Assembly: GCA_022410635.1 (NCBI GenBank)
Contig: JAJVDF010000296.1
Coordinates: 1,134,046 to 1,198,045, forward strand
Origin: Tretioscincus oriximinensis
Taxonomy: Eukaryota > Chordata > Lepidosauria > Squamata > Gymnophthalmidae
Reading direction: 5' to 3'
Length of the DNA stretch: 64,000 nt
The notes beneath the pieces were generated by a model. The model had not been told where the DNA came from. It searched no databases and worked only from the letters and a program-made list of their open reading frames with translations. Of the stretch, positions 33,441 through 44,530 are shown piece after piece (position 1 is the stretch's first letter; each line of letters starts with the position of its first letter). The translations under genes were made by a program, and so were the position numbers.

Positions 33441-33714
33441 GGAGCTGGGTTTTATGCCCCGCTTTTCTCACCTGAAGGGACTCAAAGCAGCTTAGAATCT
33501 ATTTTTTGCCCAAAGGCTTACATTCTATCATCCCCACTATGCTGTTATTGTCCCCATTAATCTAGCTGCAAATTCTTCCTTTTGAGTAGCTGGGTTGGCT
33601 AGAGCTTAGGCCGGTAGAAGGTACCTACTCCTTTCCATGGCTGACACAGGGCTTTGAGAACAGGCCTCTCGATTGAAAGACCATTTCTTAATCACTGCAC
33701 TACTGTGCCTCACA
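33441..33714 (-). mobile_element. tRNA-derived SINE with Sauria-type 3' end
   Basis: On the minus strand the head GGCACAGTAGTGCAGTGATT and the TCTCAAAGCC region resemble RNA polymerase III A and B boxes; CTCTAGCCAACCCAGCTACT follows, and the 3' end AAGCTGCTTTGAGTCCCTTC, GAGAAAAGCGGGGCATAAAA leads to a (CTC/TTC)n tail at 33421-33440. The same head and middle occur at 58340-58575. The element was transcribed from its internal promoter and retroposed by a LINE; it encodes no protein. Confidence 0.8.
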
Positions 33715-34317
33715 TATTTCATTATCNAAAGGCAAGCATTTATGTATTGCTGGAGAAACCTCATTAGTGTAGTAGGGTGCAGGAGCCTGACATGTATGGT
33801 ACAGCATACAGCATAGCAGTATCACATATTAGGAACCTGTAAAACCACAACATATTATATATAATCAGCTCCTCATGAGGACATTAAAATGTGCATATAT
33901 CTGTTTATTTAACAGACTGAAAACCCATTTTTTTTCTTAGGTCAAAACTGAGAGACATTATTGCTTCAAGTGTGTCTTCCCTAGCCTGCTGTCCTCTAGA
34001 TGCAAACATCTTTCAATAGCTCCATCTCCTAATTGGAGGGACTGGTGATGGACTATTGCACAGGGGATAGGCTGTGGTATCTATAATCTCTTGTATTACA
34101 GATTTCTGCAATCCCTCAAGATCAGTTTGTTGATATGAAAGGCAGGCCACAGACAACTCCAAGGGTTCAGGATAGTGTTTACTGTCACCTCATCTTGATC
34201 TTTGGCAGCAGTGGTTATCTCTTGATGACCACAGTGGATCTTTTCCCACCACAACTACAGGTGGAGTTGCTTCTTTTACAAAGTAATTTTTCCAGGCATA
34301 ATTCCATGGCAGATGCA
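33715..34317. other. No gene seen
   Basis: AT-rich spacer between two SINEs in opposite orientation; one N at 33727. Confidence 0.35.
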
Positions 34318-34520
34318 CAAACCAGTCTGGTGTAGTGTTTAGGGTCTTCCAGTTTGATTCTACACTCCTCCACAAAAGCCAGCTGGGTGATCTTGGGTTA
34401 GTCACAGTTATTAAAAGCACTCTCAGCCCCACCTACAACACAGTTGCCTGTTATGAAGNTTATGCAAGTTGCTTTGATTCCCTTCTGGCTGAGAAACGCA
34501 GGGTATTAAAACTGACAGTG
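34318..34520 (+). mobile_element. tRNA-derived SINE, Sauria-SINE type
   Basis: AACCAGTCTGGTGTAGTGTT is the tRNA-like head with an A box; AGTTTGATTCTACACTCCTC contains the B box; AGCCAGCTGGGTGATCTTGG, TTAGTCACAGTTATTAAAAG and CTCTCAGCCCCACCTACAAC form the body; GAGAAACGCAGGGTATTAAA is the 3' end. I recognise this layout as the squamate Sauria SINE. Substitutions are spread along the element, so it is not a recent insertion. Confidence 0.8.
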
Positions 34521-35985
34521 CCTCCTCTTAGAAATTGAGGCACTTGTTTCCATGCAGATAATCATAAGATAATAAGATAATAATATAATGTATAGATTAT
34601 GGTATCTGCAGATGGAACTTCCTAGGTGATCATAGTAATCTTCCAGGTTTATAGTATGAGAGGCAAGCTGCCAAGTAACCAGATTGATCTAAACTTGATC
34701 ATGTTTACCTCTGCCTCCATTCAGTGAGCATAATCTTTTATTCTAGCTACTACCCATGAAACTTCCTTGTGTTTTCTGTTAGGTGATTATGTTTACTACG
34801 TGTGTTTTAAACACTTCTCAGGTCTGCACATCTAAGATTCAGACTTCCATTAATTATGTTGCTAATTCTGCAGAGTTCTTTCATTAATGTTCTTTACAGC
34901 TGAGGTAAAGTCAATTTCAATTTATCTTGTGCTTCTTAGTTATCCTTGTACATGGGACAAAACACTCCAGGTCTTGTTCCACATTTATATCCCAGAAGAA
35001 GGATCTATTGAAGAGAATATTGCAGGGCAATATTCTGAAACATATTCCAGAATAAGACCCAGTTAGAAAGGGCAAATGAAAGGGGCCATTTTGCATTGTT
35101 ACATAAAATGTGTTGTAAGAAATGCTGTGCAACCCCGCTCAAGATTGGGATTGATTTCAAAACAAACATTCACAATTGGGCATTGCCTTCCTCTTCTTTT
35201 GCATTCTGCACCAGAAAAGGGGCTGGTTATTCATCACACAAATGGGTGGCTGGGGAAAAATACAAAAACATTTTTAGAACAAATTTAAAATGGCAATAGA
35301 AGCGCATAACATTGTCTGCACCACAAATGATGCAGAACCGTCTCGCAAAGCTTGAAGCTGTGTTGGAGCACTGTTACCCAGAGCATCAACGAGAAAAAGA
35401 AAACAAAATGAGACTTAATATTCATGAAATCCTGTGGCTTTCTATAAAGCAAATGATTTCATGTGAAGGAAATCCTTGAGAATTGATGACAAAACTGCCA
35501 CCATATACAAATAGGACTTCTGAATATTGTAGGTATGTATTAGGGGTTTTCTCTCTGCTGCTGCAAGCAAACAAAAATGTTTTTATGCTATATTCTGTCG
35601 CGGTTCTCTATTAGGAATATATTAATTGGCATAATATATTTTGATATAAAAGTATGCAAGCATTGGTCTCTAGAAGCACAGACCTCATATCTGCAAAATT
35701 TTGGGGAATTTTCCAGCACAGGGTGTTGCAAGAGAGCTAATCTCCCTTCCTGCTCTGAAACAACACCCAGCTTTGCCATGTTTACCTGCACCCATTATCT
35801 CTAGGAGCACTCATTATCTCAGGAGCTTTGGCTTAATGAGATTAATCAACTGCCTGGAAGCTNTGAGGAAGTTCTGGCTATCACCTCTCCAGGAGGTGAA
35901 TGACTAGTCACAGGTCCTGAAAGCTGCAGAGATCAATCTTGTACCACCCAAACCATACCCATATTTGGAGTTTCCTGACACAGGT
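34521..35985. other. No gene seen; ATAAG-rich microsatellite near the start
   Basis: ATAAG/ATAAT units lie at 34561-34590. The remaining frames (34917-35907) are short, overlapping and without domains. Confidence 0.35.
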
Positions 35986-36207
35986 GTCACAACCTGGGGC
36001 TACCTCCAGTCCGCCCCTAACCACACCTTCAGAACTCCCAGTCTCTGACGTCTATTTTCTTGTACACGCCTTCTGATTTTATGTCAATAAAAACCAGTGC
36101 ACAGGGGTGCTCTGGAGGTTCCATACCCACATGGGCCTCCTAGATCTTGCCTCTTGATCTAAGCTTATGGCCTCTGTGTGAGTTTTTGATGGGAGTCAGA
36201 TTCTACA
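35986..36207 (+). other. Possible short LTR-like segment
   Basis: The segment starts TGTCACAACCTGGGGCTACC, contains TATGTCAATAAAAACCAGTG (a polyadenylation signal) followed by GT-rich GTGCACAGGGGTGCTCTGGA, and ends GTCAGATTCTACA. TG...CA ends with an internal AATAAA and downstream GT-rich element are LTR traits. No target duplication, primer-binding site or coding remnant was found, so the call is weak; a diverged SINE or unique DNA is possible. Confidence 0.2.
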
Positions 36208-36603
36208 CGTGTCCATATCCTGATGATCTGCTGCTTCTGATGTGCTGGCATCCTTAATAATGTGGTAGCAACCCCCCGTTAATATTCTAGTGTCCCCTTT
36301 TTGTTTGCTGTAAAAGGGTCCACAAAAGTTGTGCCTGTTTCCAGTTCCACCAACATCTCTTTGGAAAGAAGGGAAAATAAAAACCAACAAGCAGACACAG
36401 AAAGCTGCAAAACAAACTGTGTGTTCTGCATTTAAGGATTGGCATACTGATTGGTTTGTGATATATACTATACATTCTTCTCTTGTGGTTCTAGAGTAGA
36501 ATATATGCACCACTGGCAGCAAAAATTATTATAAAGCACATTAAAAATTTGCCCTAGAAAAGACACACCAACCATAACAAATAAACTTAAAGTATTATCA
36601 CTC
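36208..36603. other. No gene seen
   Basis: A 108-codon minus-strand frame (36196-36522) overlaps another frame on the same strand and has no recognised domain. Confidence 0.35.
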
Positions 36604-36606
36604 TAG

Positions 36607-36754
36607 AGCCCTGTCCCCACTGAGCCTTATTCTGGGTTATATCTCGGTACAGAGCTTGGTCATCCACATCCCAGTGTAGGCTACACTAGCATGTAGATGG
36701 CACATTCCTATTCTGAGATATAGCCAAGAAGAAAGCTCAGTGGGGACAGGGCCC
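36607..36754. mobile_element. Family B MITE, complete copy
   Basis: The left end AGCCCTGTCCCCACTGAGCC and the right end GCTCAGTGGGGACAGGGCCC are inverted repeats. TAG flanks both sides (36604-36606 and 36755-36757), giving a 3 bp target duplication. The interior keeps TTATTCTGGGTTATATCTC and CATCCACATCCCAGTG, motifs also found in the other family B copies. At 148 bp it is non-coding. PIF/Harbinger elements also duplicate 3 bp (usually TWA), so that superfamily is the best guess. Confidence 0.8.
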
Positions 36755-36757
36755 TAG

Positions 36758-37389
36758 TGTTACTTATTAAAATAGCCAATACTGCAGAAATAGAAATATA
36801 GTTGCCAAATTATGCTAAGCACTAGTTTATACCTATTCAGTGCTGGCTAGAATCCAGCTTGAGTACTGGATTCTATAAATTGGAATCGGCTCAGAGAATG
36901 ACAACAAAAATTGATTTCATCCTTGAGAAGACAAGATAGACAAGGAATGTGATGATTCCCTTCAAATATCAAGTGCAGGAAACAATTGGATAAAGTTCCA
37001 ATGAAAACAAACTTTCTTTGAATATCACAAAACTGTCTTTAGGGCAAGAACAGTAAAGTTCTCATATGGCATGATAGTTTTCATATGGCATGCATTGGTC
37101 TGCACCAATCCTGTTTTGTTTGTTCTAAAACCAGGTCAAACAATCTCAAATCAAGTCAATAGTTCAAGAAAATGATAATAAAATAATTTTAAAAGTCTCT
37201 ATTGGCAGTCAAATTAATCTGGGTGGATTGACCCCACCCACCTCCCAGTTAGATTCAAATCAGCTCAAACCTAAACCACATTTTCACATATCTGCCCCTT
37301 TTAAACATTTTCCTCTTTCTTCCACAAGAAAATGAGTATGTCCTTGCCTAATGAAAGAAAGAGGTAGATAGCCAATTCCTCAGTGCACC
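36758..37389. other. No gene seen
   Basis: A TTTTCATATGGCATG motif is repeated at about 37060-37095. Otherwise unique-looking. Confidence 0.35.
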
Positions 37390-37655
37390 ATGTTCTGCAG
37401 GAAGAAGGTGGATTAGATAAATACATGGAAGGCCAAGGGTATAAATAACTACTAGGATGGATCTCTTGATATTGCCTCAGACATGGAGCAACAGACAGTA
37501 TTCCTGAAATGCCATTTGCAGGGAATCAAGAATAGGGGAGAATTTTGCCCTCTTTTGCTTCAAACTGTCAAGGTGCATTTGGTGGGCCACTGTGTGAGAC
37601 AGAATGCTGGATTAGATGGGCTGGATCAGCAGGGCACCTCTTGTGTAATGTAAAA
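37390..37655 (+). mobile_element. CR1-clade LINE 3' UTR
   Basis: ATGGAAGGCCAAGGGTATAA, GAGCAACAGACAGTATTCCT, ATGCCATTTGCAGGGAATCA and GAGACAGAATGCTGGATTAG follow the CR1 3' UTR order. It lacks coding sequence and ends at CACCTCTTGTGTAATG. Confidence 0.85.
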
Positions 37656-38653
37656 AAAGGTTATGGAGAATATGCATCTTTACACTATCTCATTGGCAGG
37701 TGTGGATTTTTTTAAAAAAAGAAGGCTGTGGTTTGAGTTGCCCATACTAGATGGAATACAATCTGAATTAAAGCAGCATAATAAAATGTTCTTGAAGAGC
37801 TACTTTATGATAGTATTATCATAGGCCCTTTCTGCATGGGTCTTTAATCCAGATTTTGGGTCACTGTACACCTGTAGAAATGTTGACTAGTGCAAATGTC
37901 ACTGATCTATCATTTTACAACATGCTGTGGCCTTGAAGCTTATGTTAGTTTGTAGACCACATACCCACTTCTGCAAGAACTAGGGACAAGTGTTCTTAAG
38001 CTTTGGGCCTGGGGGTTGGGGGTAGATTTCAGTGACAGACCCACACTGTGTAGTACAGGATCAGTACTATCTGTGCAGATACAAAAGCGTGTTTGCTGCC
38101 TTCCTGCNCTGCAGATTAGCAGTGTATTCCGGATCTTCTCTGATGGGTTTCATATAGGAAATGCAAAAATATTAGAGATTAACAGAGGTTCTACTAGAGC
38201 CCTTTGCTCTCTAATTCAGATTAACATGACTATGTTTCTGAATTCTGTTTTAAGGTAATTTGAAAAATGCCTCCGACTCATTAGAGGGATTTGGAGTGTA
38301 GATCACATGAATTCCTTATACTCCCAAATTGTCCCAAAATAAATAGCTTAAGTAGTACTTTAAAATCAATTCTGGAGTGGAGGATAACCAAAATAAAGCC
38401 CATCACACATATATTTACATTCTGGGCTATATTTGGCAATCAAATTGCACGTGCAGCCTTCCTTGACATTTTAGCAGAAGAACATCTTGATAGAAGAAAT
38501 GAATTTTGCATATACTTGGATCTCACAATTAGATAGCAAAACTCTGTAATTAGAAATACAAATTATTTGAAAAAAAAACAGTTGTTATGAAGCAGTGATT
38601 ACACATGCATGGAATAAGAATGCATCCATCATGAAAAATACTTCTCAGTAATA
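37656..38653. other. No gene seen; one possible family B end at 37824
   Basis: GGCCCTTTCTGCATGGGTCT at 37824 resembles the right terminus of the family B copy at 62950-63104, but its partner was not found. A frame at 38016-38258 contains an N and no domain. Confidence 0.35.
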
Positions 38654-38785
38654 CACAATAAAAATGGTTAGGAATGGCAGGTGTCATACATTAATGACAC
38701 TTAATGTGGTTTAGAGATAAGGTGGGAACCTTATCTCTAAACCACATTAAGTATCATTAAGTGCCCCTTTTTGTCTTTTATTGTG
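38654..38785. mobile_element. Hairpin MITE
   Basis: The outer ends CACAATAAAA (38654) and TTTTATTGTG (38776-38785) are inverted, and the inner arms, roughly 38689-38722 and 38726-38759, pair over 32 bp with one mismatch (CTTAATGTGGTTTAGAGATA on the left). The whole 132 bp can form one interrupted hairpin. No frame. I do not recognise the family. Confidence 0.7.
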
Positions 38786-38796
38786 AGTTAGTAGTA

Positions 38797-39325
38797 GACT
38801 GACCAGATTTTCTGAGCCCCAAACTAGGGTAATTAATATTCATGCTAATTTGTATATTCATAAATATGCAAATCACTCACCAAAAGCCATTACCCTCCAA
38901 AATTCCCGCCCGAGAAATCTGTGAAACATGAGAATTTTTAAACTGTGTGAGGATTTTTGGACTGCATGAGAAATTTGCATTTTTTTTATTTTTTTACTGA
39001 GAGGAGGGTGCCTTCAGGAGTTGGCCCTGGTTGCCAGACCCCCTTGTGGTGGTGCAGAGAATTTATTTTTTAAAAATTCAAAAAAAAATTTAAGTTCATA
39101 AGAACTTTTTGAAGTGTATGAGAATTTTTATTGTTTACTGAGCTGAGTGTGCCTTCTGGAGCTGGCCCCAGATGCCAGAGCCCCCTAGTGGTGGTGCAGT
39201 AATTTATTTTTTAAAAAAAAAATTCCTCAGCAAAAACTGGGGAAATGGCGCCACCGCCCAGGAGGGCAGGCTAAACACCCCAAAACCCGGTTTCCCCCCC
39301 AAAAAACAGGGGTCATCTGGTCAGC
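38797..39325. mobile_element. MITE with CTGACCAGAT termini, copy 2
   Basis: The left end GACTGACCAGATTTTC and right end GGGGTCATCTGGTCAGC match the termini of 15541-15734. Inside, a unit with GTGCCTTC, GAGTTGGCCCTGG, CCAGACCCCCTTGTGGTGGT and AATTTATTTTTTAAAA is repeated at about 39008 and 39149 (141 bp apart), and CATGAGAATTTTT-like motifs recur upstream. This copy is thus longer than copy 1 by internal duplication. No transposase frame. Confidence 0.75.
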
Positions 39326-41680
39326 CTAATACTGTAGTAGTAACATGAAAACACTAGATGCCCTATGCTGGATTGAGCTTATCTATTGTGAATGGTGACA
39401 AGGAAAAAACCTACAATCATGAGTTGGAGGGATGCTGTTCTAATTTCTAATGTTAGGGTGAGATGGCATATCACATTTTTGCTTCTTCTATCCAACTGTG
39501 AAATAACTATTTGATCTTTTTACTGCTTCAGCATTTGGATCGATGGCAAGGCTGGCTAAAGAACTTTTTTAATTGTGAGAATGCCTTTGCAAACTCATTA
39601 TCCTCCTAGAGGTGTGACTTACACAGAATACAAATGTCTTTGAAACAAGTTCTGTTTTATCTCTTAATGTGTGGTTATATATGTTTAATAATAGGGATGG
39701 ATAAAAGATCTATGTAATTAGGTGTTTGGAACATTAATTACTTACAACTATTTGCTATTTCTCTTTATAGCAGAGCAAACCTTTTATCCAATATCCTTTC
39801 TAGTCCAGTACATACTTGATTACCATGCAATAACAGTATATCAAGGTAAAGCAACAGTCACCATGCCCAAGAAAACACGGACAACAGCTTTATTAAACCC
39901 TTTCCTGGAATAAGGCCTAGTGCAGAAAGAGTCAAAATAGCTTTCAATATGAAGATCATTGCAAATTGTTGTGGGAATCACATTTAACTTCATTAATTAG
40001 ATCAAACCAAGAAAATAAATAATTTTCCCTCTTTGGAGGTAAATCAAAGTCCCTGATCAACATATAACTTTCTTTCCCACCACTTTATTTCACTAATTAC
40101 TACTACTCTATATTTGCCATTAATGGGTAAAATTGCATGCTTATAACTCTGTGGAATAATTTCTTCAAACAAAAGACATCTCAGTTCATTTCAGTCTTCT
40201 ATCAAAAATACTTAACTACAGAGAGAAGACAAACAAAGCTATTTTTCTTAGAACTGTTTACAAATACTGTAATGCAGATCTGACCTAATAAAAATATTTT
40301 GTCATTTGAATTTTTTTTTCAAAGAAAAAGAAAAAATATTGTTACTAGAACAAATTGCCTGATTAAAGGCTATTTTTCTTTGCTCGCAAAAATACAAACC
40401 TCTACAAGGAAAGGATTCCTCAAAGATGAACATGTGCATCTATGGAAATGAGAAAAGTTCTTGTTTCATATTTTCATTGCAGGGAATATATTTTCATAAG
40501 CAATGATTCTTCTGTTAGGCTCTGTGATAAGACTGCTTTGGAGCAAATTTGGGGGACTTATGATTATACCAGCCTTCCAAGGAAAACATTGGATCAATCT
40601 AGGATGTCCTATGGTACACTATGCTAATAATGGGCATCCAGAAACTTCCCAGAACAGGATATTAAATGGAAGAAGTGCAAAAGATTTTTCCAAAATTGAC
40701 TGGCAAAACTAACAACCAAAGAAGCTGTACTAATGTGATTCTGAAATCACAAACCCACCAATTGTACGCAACTGTTCTCAGTTCAGAAGAACACAGCCAA
40801 TGTAACCTGTTTTTAAAGGCTTGAGGAGCATCTATAACCTACTATGATATGGTGTGGACTGGATAATTTCCATTAGAAAGAGGCTGTATTTTAAGATAAC
40901 AGCTGTGATCAACTTTCAGTAAAACCTTTTATGCTTGCTGGAAACAATACATAATACAAAAGTGTAAGTATGTTTTTACTTTTTTCATGGAAAATTGTAT
41001 TGCATCAAAAGCTAACCTTTACAGCCTGAACAAAATATAGATTTTATTTATAATATTTGGAGTAATTGAACTGATTTCCATAAAGATCCAGATAGCATCT
41101 TTACACTGGATACTTAATTTAGCAGATGTTTGTAAATAGGAGAAATAATAAGTCAAGAATAAGGTCTTTAAATGAATAAATCAAGAATAAGGCATATTTT
41201 TGTATAAACAAACATATTTTCCTTCTTTCCTTCATTGTAGAGAACTGTTGTAATATGATTTAAATTATGTGCCTAACTAGGAAAATTCCTATAGAATGAA
41301 AATGAATTCACCTCTGTTTCTGTTTGTGTTTAGTTATAGATTGGATTTCTGTTGCATGCTCTCTGTACTTCTCAAGTAATTCCCATTTATTTCAGTGAAA
41401 CCTGCTGCCAAGCAAATATGACCAGAGAATTAGAACAGCAATCTGGTTTCTATAATTAGTAGATTATTATATTGCAATGTTACAATGTAGACACTAAAAA
41501 TGTATTTATGGATTTTTATGTAGGTGTTTGGTAGAATATTCTAGTATCGTCAACCCAAATGTAAAGCACTTTTTTCTAGCCTTTAAGCTATGTTGAGGAA
41601 TGTCTTTAAGGTGCTTTGGGCCACTTCTTAGTGTATGTAGATTAGATATCATAAAAAAATTCTAACAATCAGGGTGATAA
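39326..41680. other. No gene seen; AT-rich unique-looking sequence
   Basis: Only short frames (39722-39913, 40442-40712) without domains. No recognised repeat in over 2 kb. Confidence 0.4.
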
Positions 41681-41842
41681 ACCAGTGGAACAGTTGTGGT
41701 GAGTTCGCCATCGCTGGAAGCCTTCAGAGACTGGACAGTCATCTGTGTGGGATGGTTTAATGAATCCTGCGTTGAGCAGGGGATTGGACCCAATGAGACT
41801 GGAGGTCCCTTCCAACTCTATAATTCTATGATTCTATGATAG
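41681..41842 (+). mobile_element. CR1 LINE 3' end with (ATTCTATG)n tail
   Basis: AACAGTTGTGGTGAGTTCGC, GCCTTCAGAGACTGGACAGT, ACTGGAGGTCCCTTCCAACT and TATAATTCTATGATTCTATG form the classic avian/reptilian CR1 3' terminus. This is a different subfamily from the copies ending in TTCTTATG units. No coding sequence remains. Confidence 0.9.
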
Positions 41843-43904
41843 ATGCAACCAAAGAGTTGAGAAAATGAAGTTTAATTAGTTAAGATAAATTATTGACTTT
41901 TTGATGTGCTAAAATGGCTAATTTTAAATGTGAGCCTTTGGGTGAAAAGTAACCTTGCAAACTGCTGTAAGACCCTTCGGGTGAGAAGGTCATCCAGCTG
42001 TGAGGAGAGGAAAAAGAGATCTGGAAACTCTCCCTGCCCAATAGCCAGGTATGGATGTTGAAAAGAGGTATGTGTAAAGGCAAACATGGCTGGCTGAGTC
42101 TCTCAGTTGGCTGTTCTCACTCCCTTCAGTGACTGACACCGCCATATCTTGCCTTTGCAGCTCAGATGAAACAGCCAGGCACTGTGAGCTTGATCAGAAA
42201 GTCCCCTCCACTTTGTGATGCAAGATTCCTCTGCCCCCAGGATCTATTTGGTTACAAGAACTGTGCTCCTGTGTAGGTATGCAATTTTCTGCCTGGAGAC
42301 TGAAACCCAATCTCATTTTTCTGCAGCCATGGCATGACAGCTATTTAAAAATCACATTTTTATCCTTTTCCTGGTTTATTCCAGTGCTTCTGGTAGAAAT
42401 TCTGGAAAGTCCCTTTACCTGTAAGGCCAGCACTAACCCAAAGCATTTTTAGTGTAATTTAAACAGAAAAATGGTGTGGCCAGTGTTGAATGAGTCCATT
42501 TAAAGCCTCAAGTGGAGATGCAGCCTTAGGAATTTGGTACAGAGAAGATATAATCATTCATTTCTCTACTACTATACCATGTCTGCATCCACAAGAGGGG
42601 ATAAAAAGCAGGCTTACCTGGTATCACAGATGTCCTGCCATCTGCTTGCATGGTGCATCGACAGCCATAGGTGGGCGGGAGGAAGGACGCTCTGTCCCCT
42701 GGGTGGCTGAGAGCAACTTTCCCTTTGCCTGCCCTGCTTTGCAGGGCTGAGCATTGATTGGCCCAGGGCTCTGCTGTGCTGGCCACATTAGAAAACGAAG
42801 TGGGTTGTCAGAGATCTGTGTCTTGAGAGCTGAAAACAACAATTCTCATTTAACTCACAGCACGGCAGGTTTGTAGCGACTATGTCTCTCACAATCCGCC
42901 ATTACATCTGCAGGATCTGCCAGAAAGGTGCTCCTATGCAGACATAAATCCGGTGTGTGGATGCGGACCATGTCTGCTCTGAATAATTTTAGAAACCGTT
43001 TCCACAGCATTACTGACTGACTCCTACCAAAACTAACTGGTTTCTACAAAAATGTATCATTCTCGCCTTTTCTACCACTTTGAAAATAAACTACTTTTTA
43101 ATATCTCATAATTACATTATTTTATTTCCCTCAATTTCAGTTAATCCAAAAACACTTAGTGGCTCAACAGTGGATACTAATTCATTAATTACAAGTGAAC
43201 TTACTATTATTAAGCCCATAAATAATTAAATTTGAAGATATTATACAAGCTGTTGCTAGAAAGGATATGCATGGATAATTTCCAACTTGCCGAAAGAGAA
43301 AAAAAGGAGAAAGGCATTATATGATGTCATATCACTCCCACAAGAANGAAAAGAGTCATTCATTCCTGCCCTAAATCACTTGCAGTACATTGTAATAAAA
43401 ATTTAATAAAAGACATCTGGCTGGAAATGACAGGTAAGCGCTTATTAAATTAATCGCCTTTCTTCAAAAACTGAAAGAATGAAGACGTTCTACCAGCAAA
43501 AGAACAAAATAACTTNAGAAGGCAAAATCAAAACATAATCCCTAAAAGCATATTTGAAAATTACGAGCCACTTCACAACATCGTACACAAACAGAACAGC
43601 TCAAACATTGTCCCTTTAGACACCTGATACCAATGTGTTAAGATTCCCAATGTTTGCAGATGAGTAAGTCAGAAAAATTCATTCATACTTAACTCAGTAC
43701 CTTCAGATTACAAAGAATTTGTAGAAATGAGATCAAAATTCACTATTTAGAAATAGAATAGAATTCCACATGAATGGGGAAATCGTAAGCATTCTACTCA
43801 ATGGTTTCCAAAATGTTTTCTTGAAATAAGAAGTGTATTTATGAGACATGTTTAGCTCTATTCATTGAAATGTTTCTTCTATATTTACAGTTAAATCTGT
43901 TTGC
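41843..43904. other. No gene seen; unique-looking sequence
   Basis: Frames at 42490-42842 overlap on both strands without domains. The stretch 43040-43480 is free of recognised repeats and contains several TTAAT/ATTAAATTAATC homeodomain-like sites. Confidence 0.35.
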
Positions 43905-44530
43905 TCAGTCAGATTAAGCCCATCTACACCAGTATCCTAGTTCATACAGAGAATTGCTTCTGGGCATTCTCAAACAGAAAACCATGGCAAAACCATCATC
44001 TGTTTGGGATTCCCTGCCTGTATCCCCAACTTGGAGACAGTATCTAGGCATAATTTCCAAGATCCATTGATACATCTGAGCTCTATGAATTTGTCTAATT
44101 CGTTCTTAAAACAGTTCAAGCTAGTTGTTGTATGTCACCTCTTCTGACAGTAAATTCTATAAACTGATGACCTTTCTTGTCAGACTTAATTATCCTGCCC
44201 AACATTTTAATATCTGAGCATCTGAAGAAGTAGACCTGTCTACGAAAGCTTATGCCAACCACTTTTCTCAAGTTAGTCTCAAAGTGCTGCTAGCTCCTTT
44301 GCTGGACTTTCTGCTAGACTAACACGGCTATTTCTCAGAAACATTTTAATAGATTGTCATGGTTTCAATGCTGTGTAACCAAGGGTAGGGGTTATATTCA
44401 TCTTTTCTATATTGCGCATCATTTTATATACATCATTTATGTTCCCTTTCTAAAGTTATATTTCAAGGCTGAAGATCTAAACATTATGGCCTAAACATTT
44501 TATAAAGATGATTTTTCCAGTCTCTTGATA
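43905..44530 (-). mobile_element. Old CR1-like LINE, split by a younger retroposon
   Basis: In plus view GACAGTATCTAGGCATAATT, TTGTCTAATTCGTTCTTAAA, CAGTAAATTCTATAAACTGA and, beyond an insertion, TTATATACATCATTTATGTT and ATTTCAAGGCTGAAGATC follow reversed CR1 order. The insertion at 44213-44339 separates the two halves. Divergence is high and no frame survives. Confidence 0.7.
44213..44339 (-). mobile_element. 127 bp retroposon with 12 bp target duplication
   Basis: AACATTTTAATA occurs at 44201-44212 and 44340-44351, exactly flanking the insert. Read on the minus strand the insert starts TCTGAGAAATAGCCGTGTTA and runs through CAGAAAGTCCAGCAAAGGAG and CATAAGCTTTCGTAGACAGG to CTTCTTCAGATGC. A 12 bp duplication indicates LINE-type target-primed retroposition. 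I know the sequence as a very common reptile repeat but do not see a tRNA head, a poly-A tail or a frame. Related copies are at 9181, 15222 and 28008. Confidence 0.85.

Noticed and set aside
34318..34520. Functional tRNA gene
   Set aside because: A and B box-like blocks belong to a SINE head; no complete cloverleaf can be formed.
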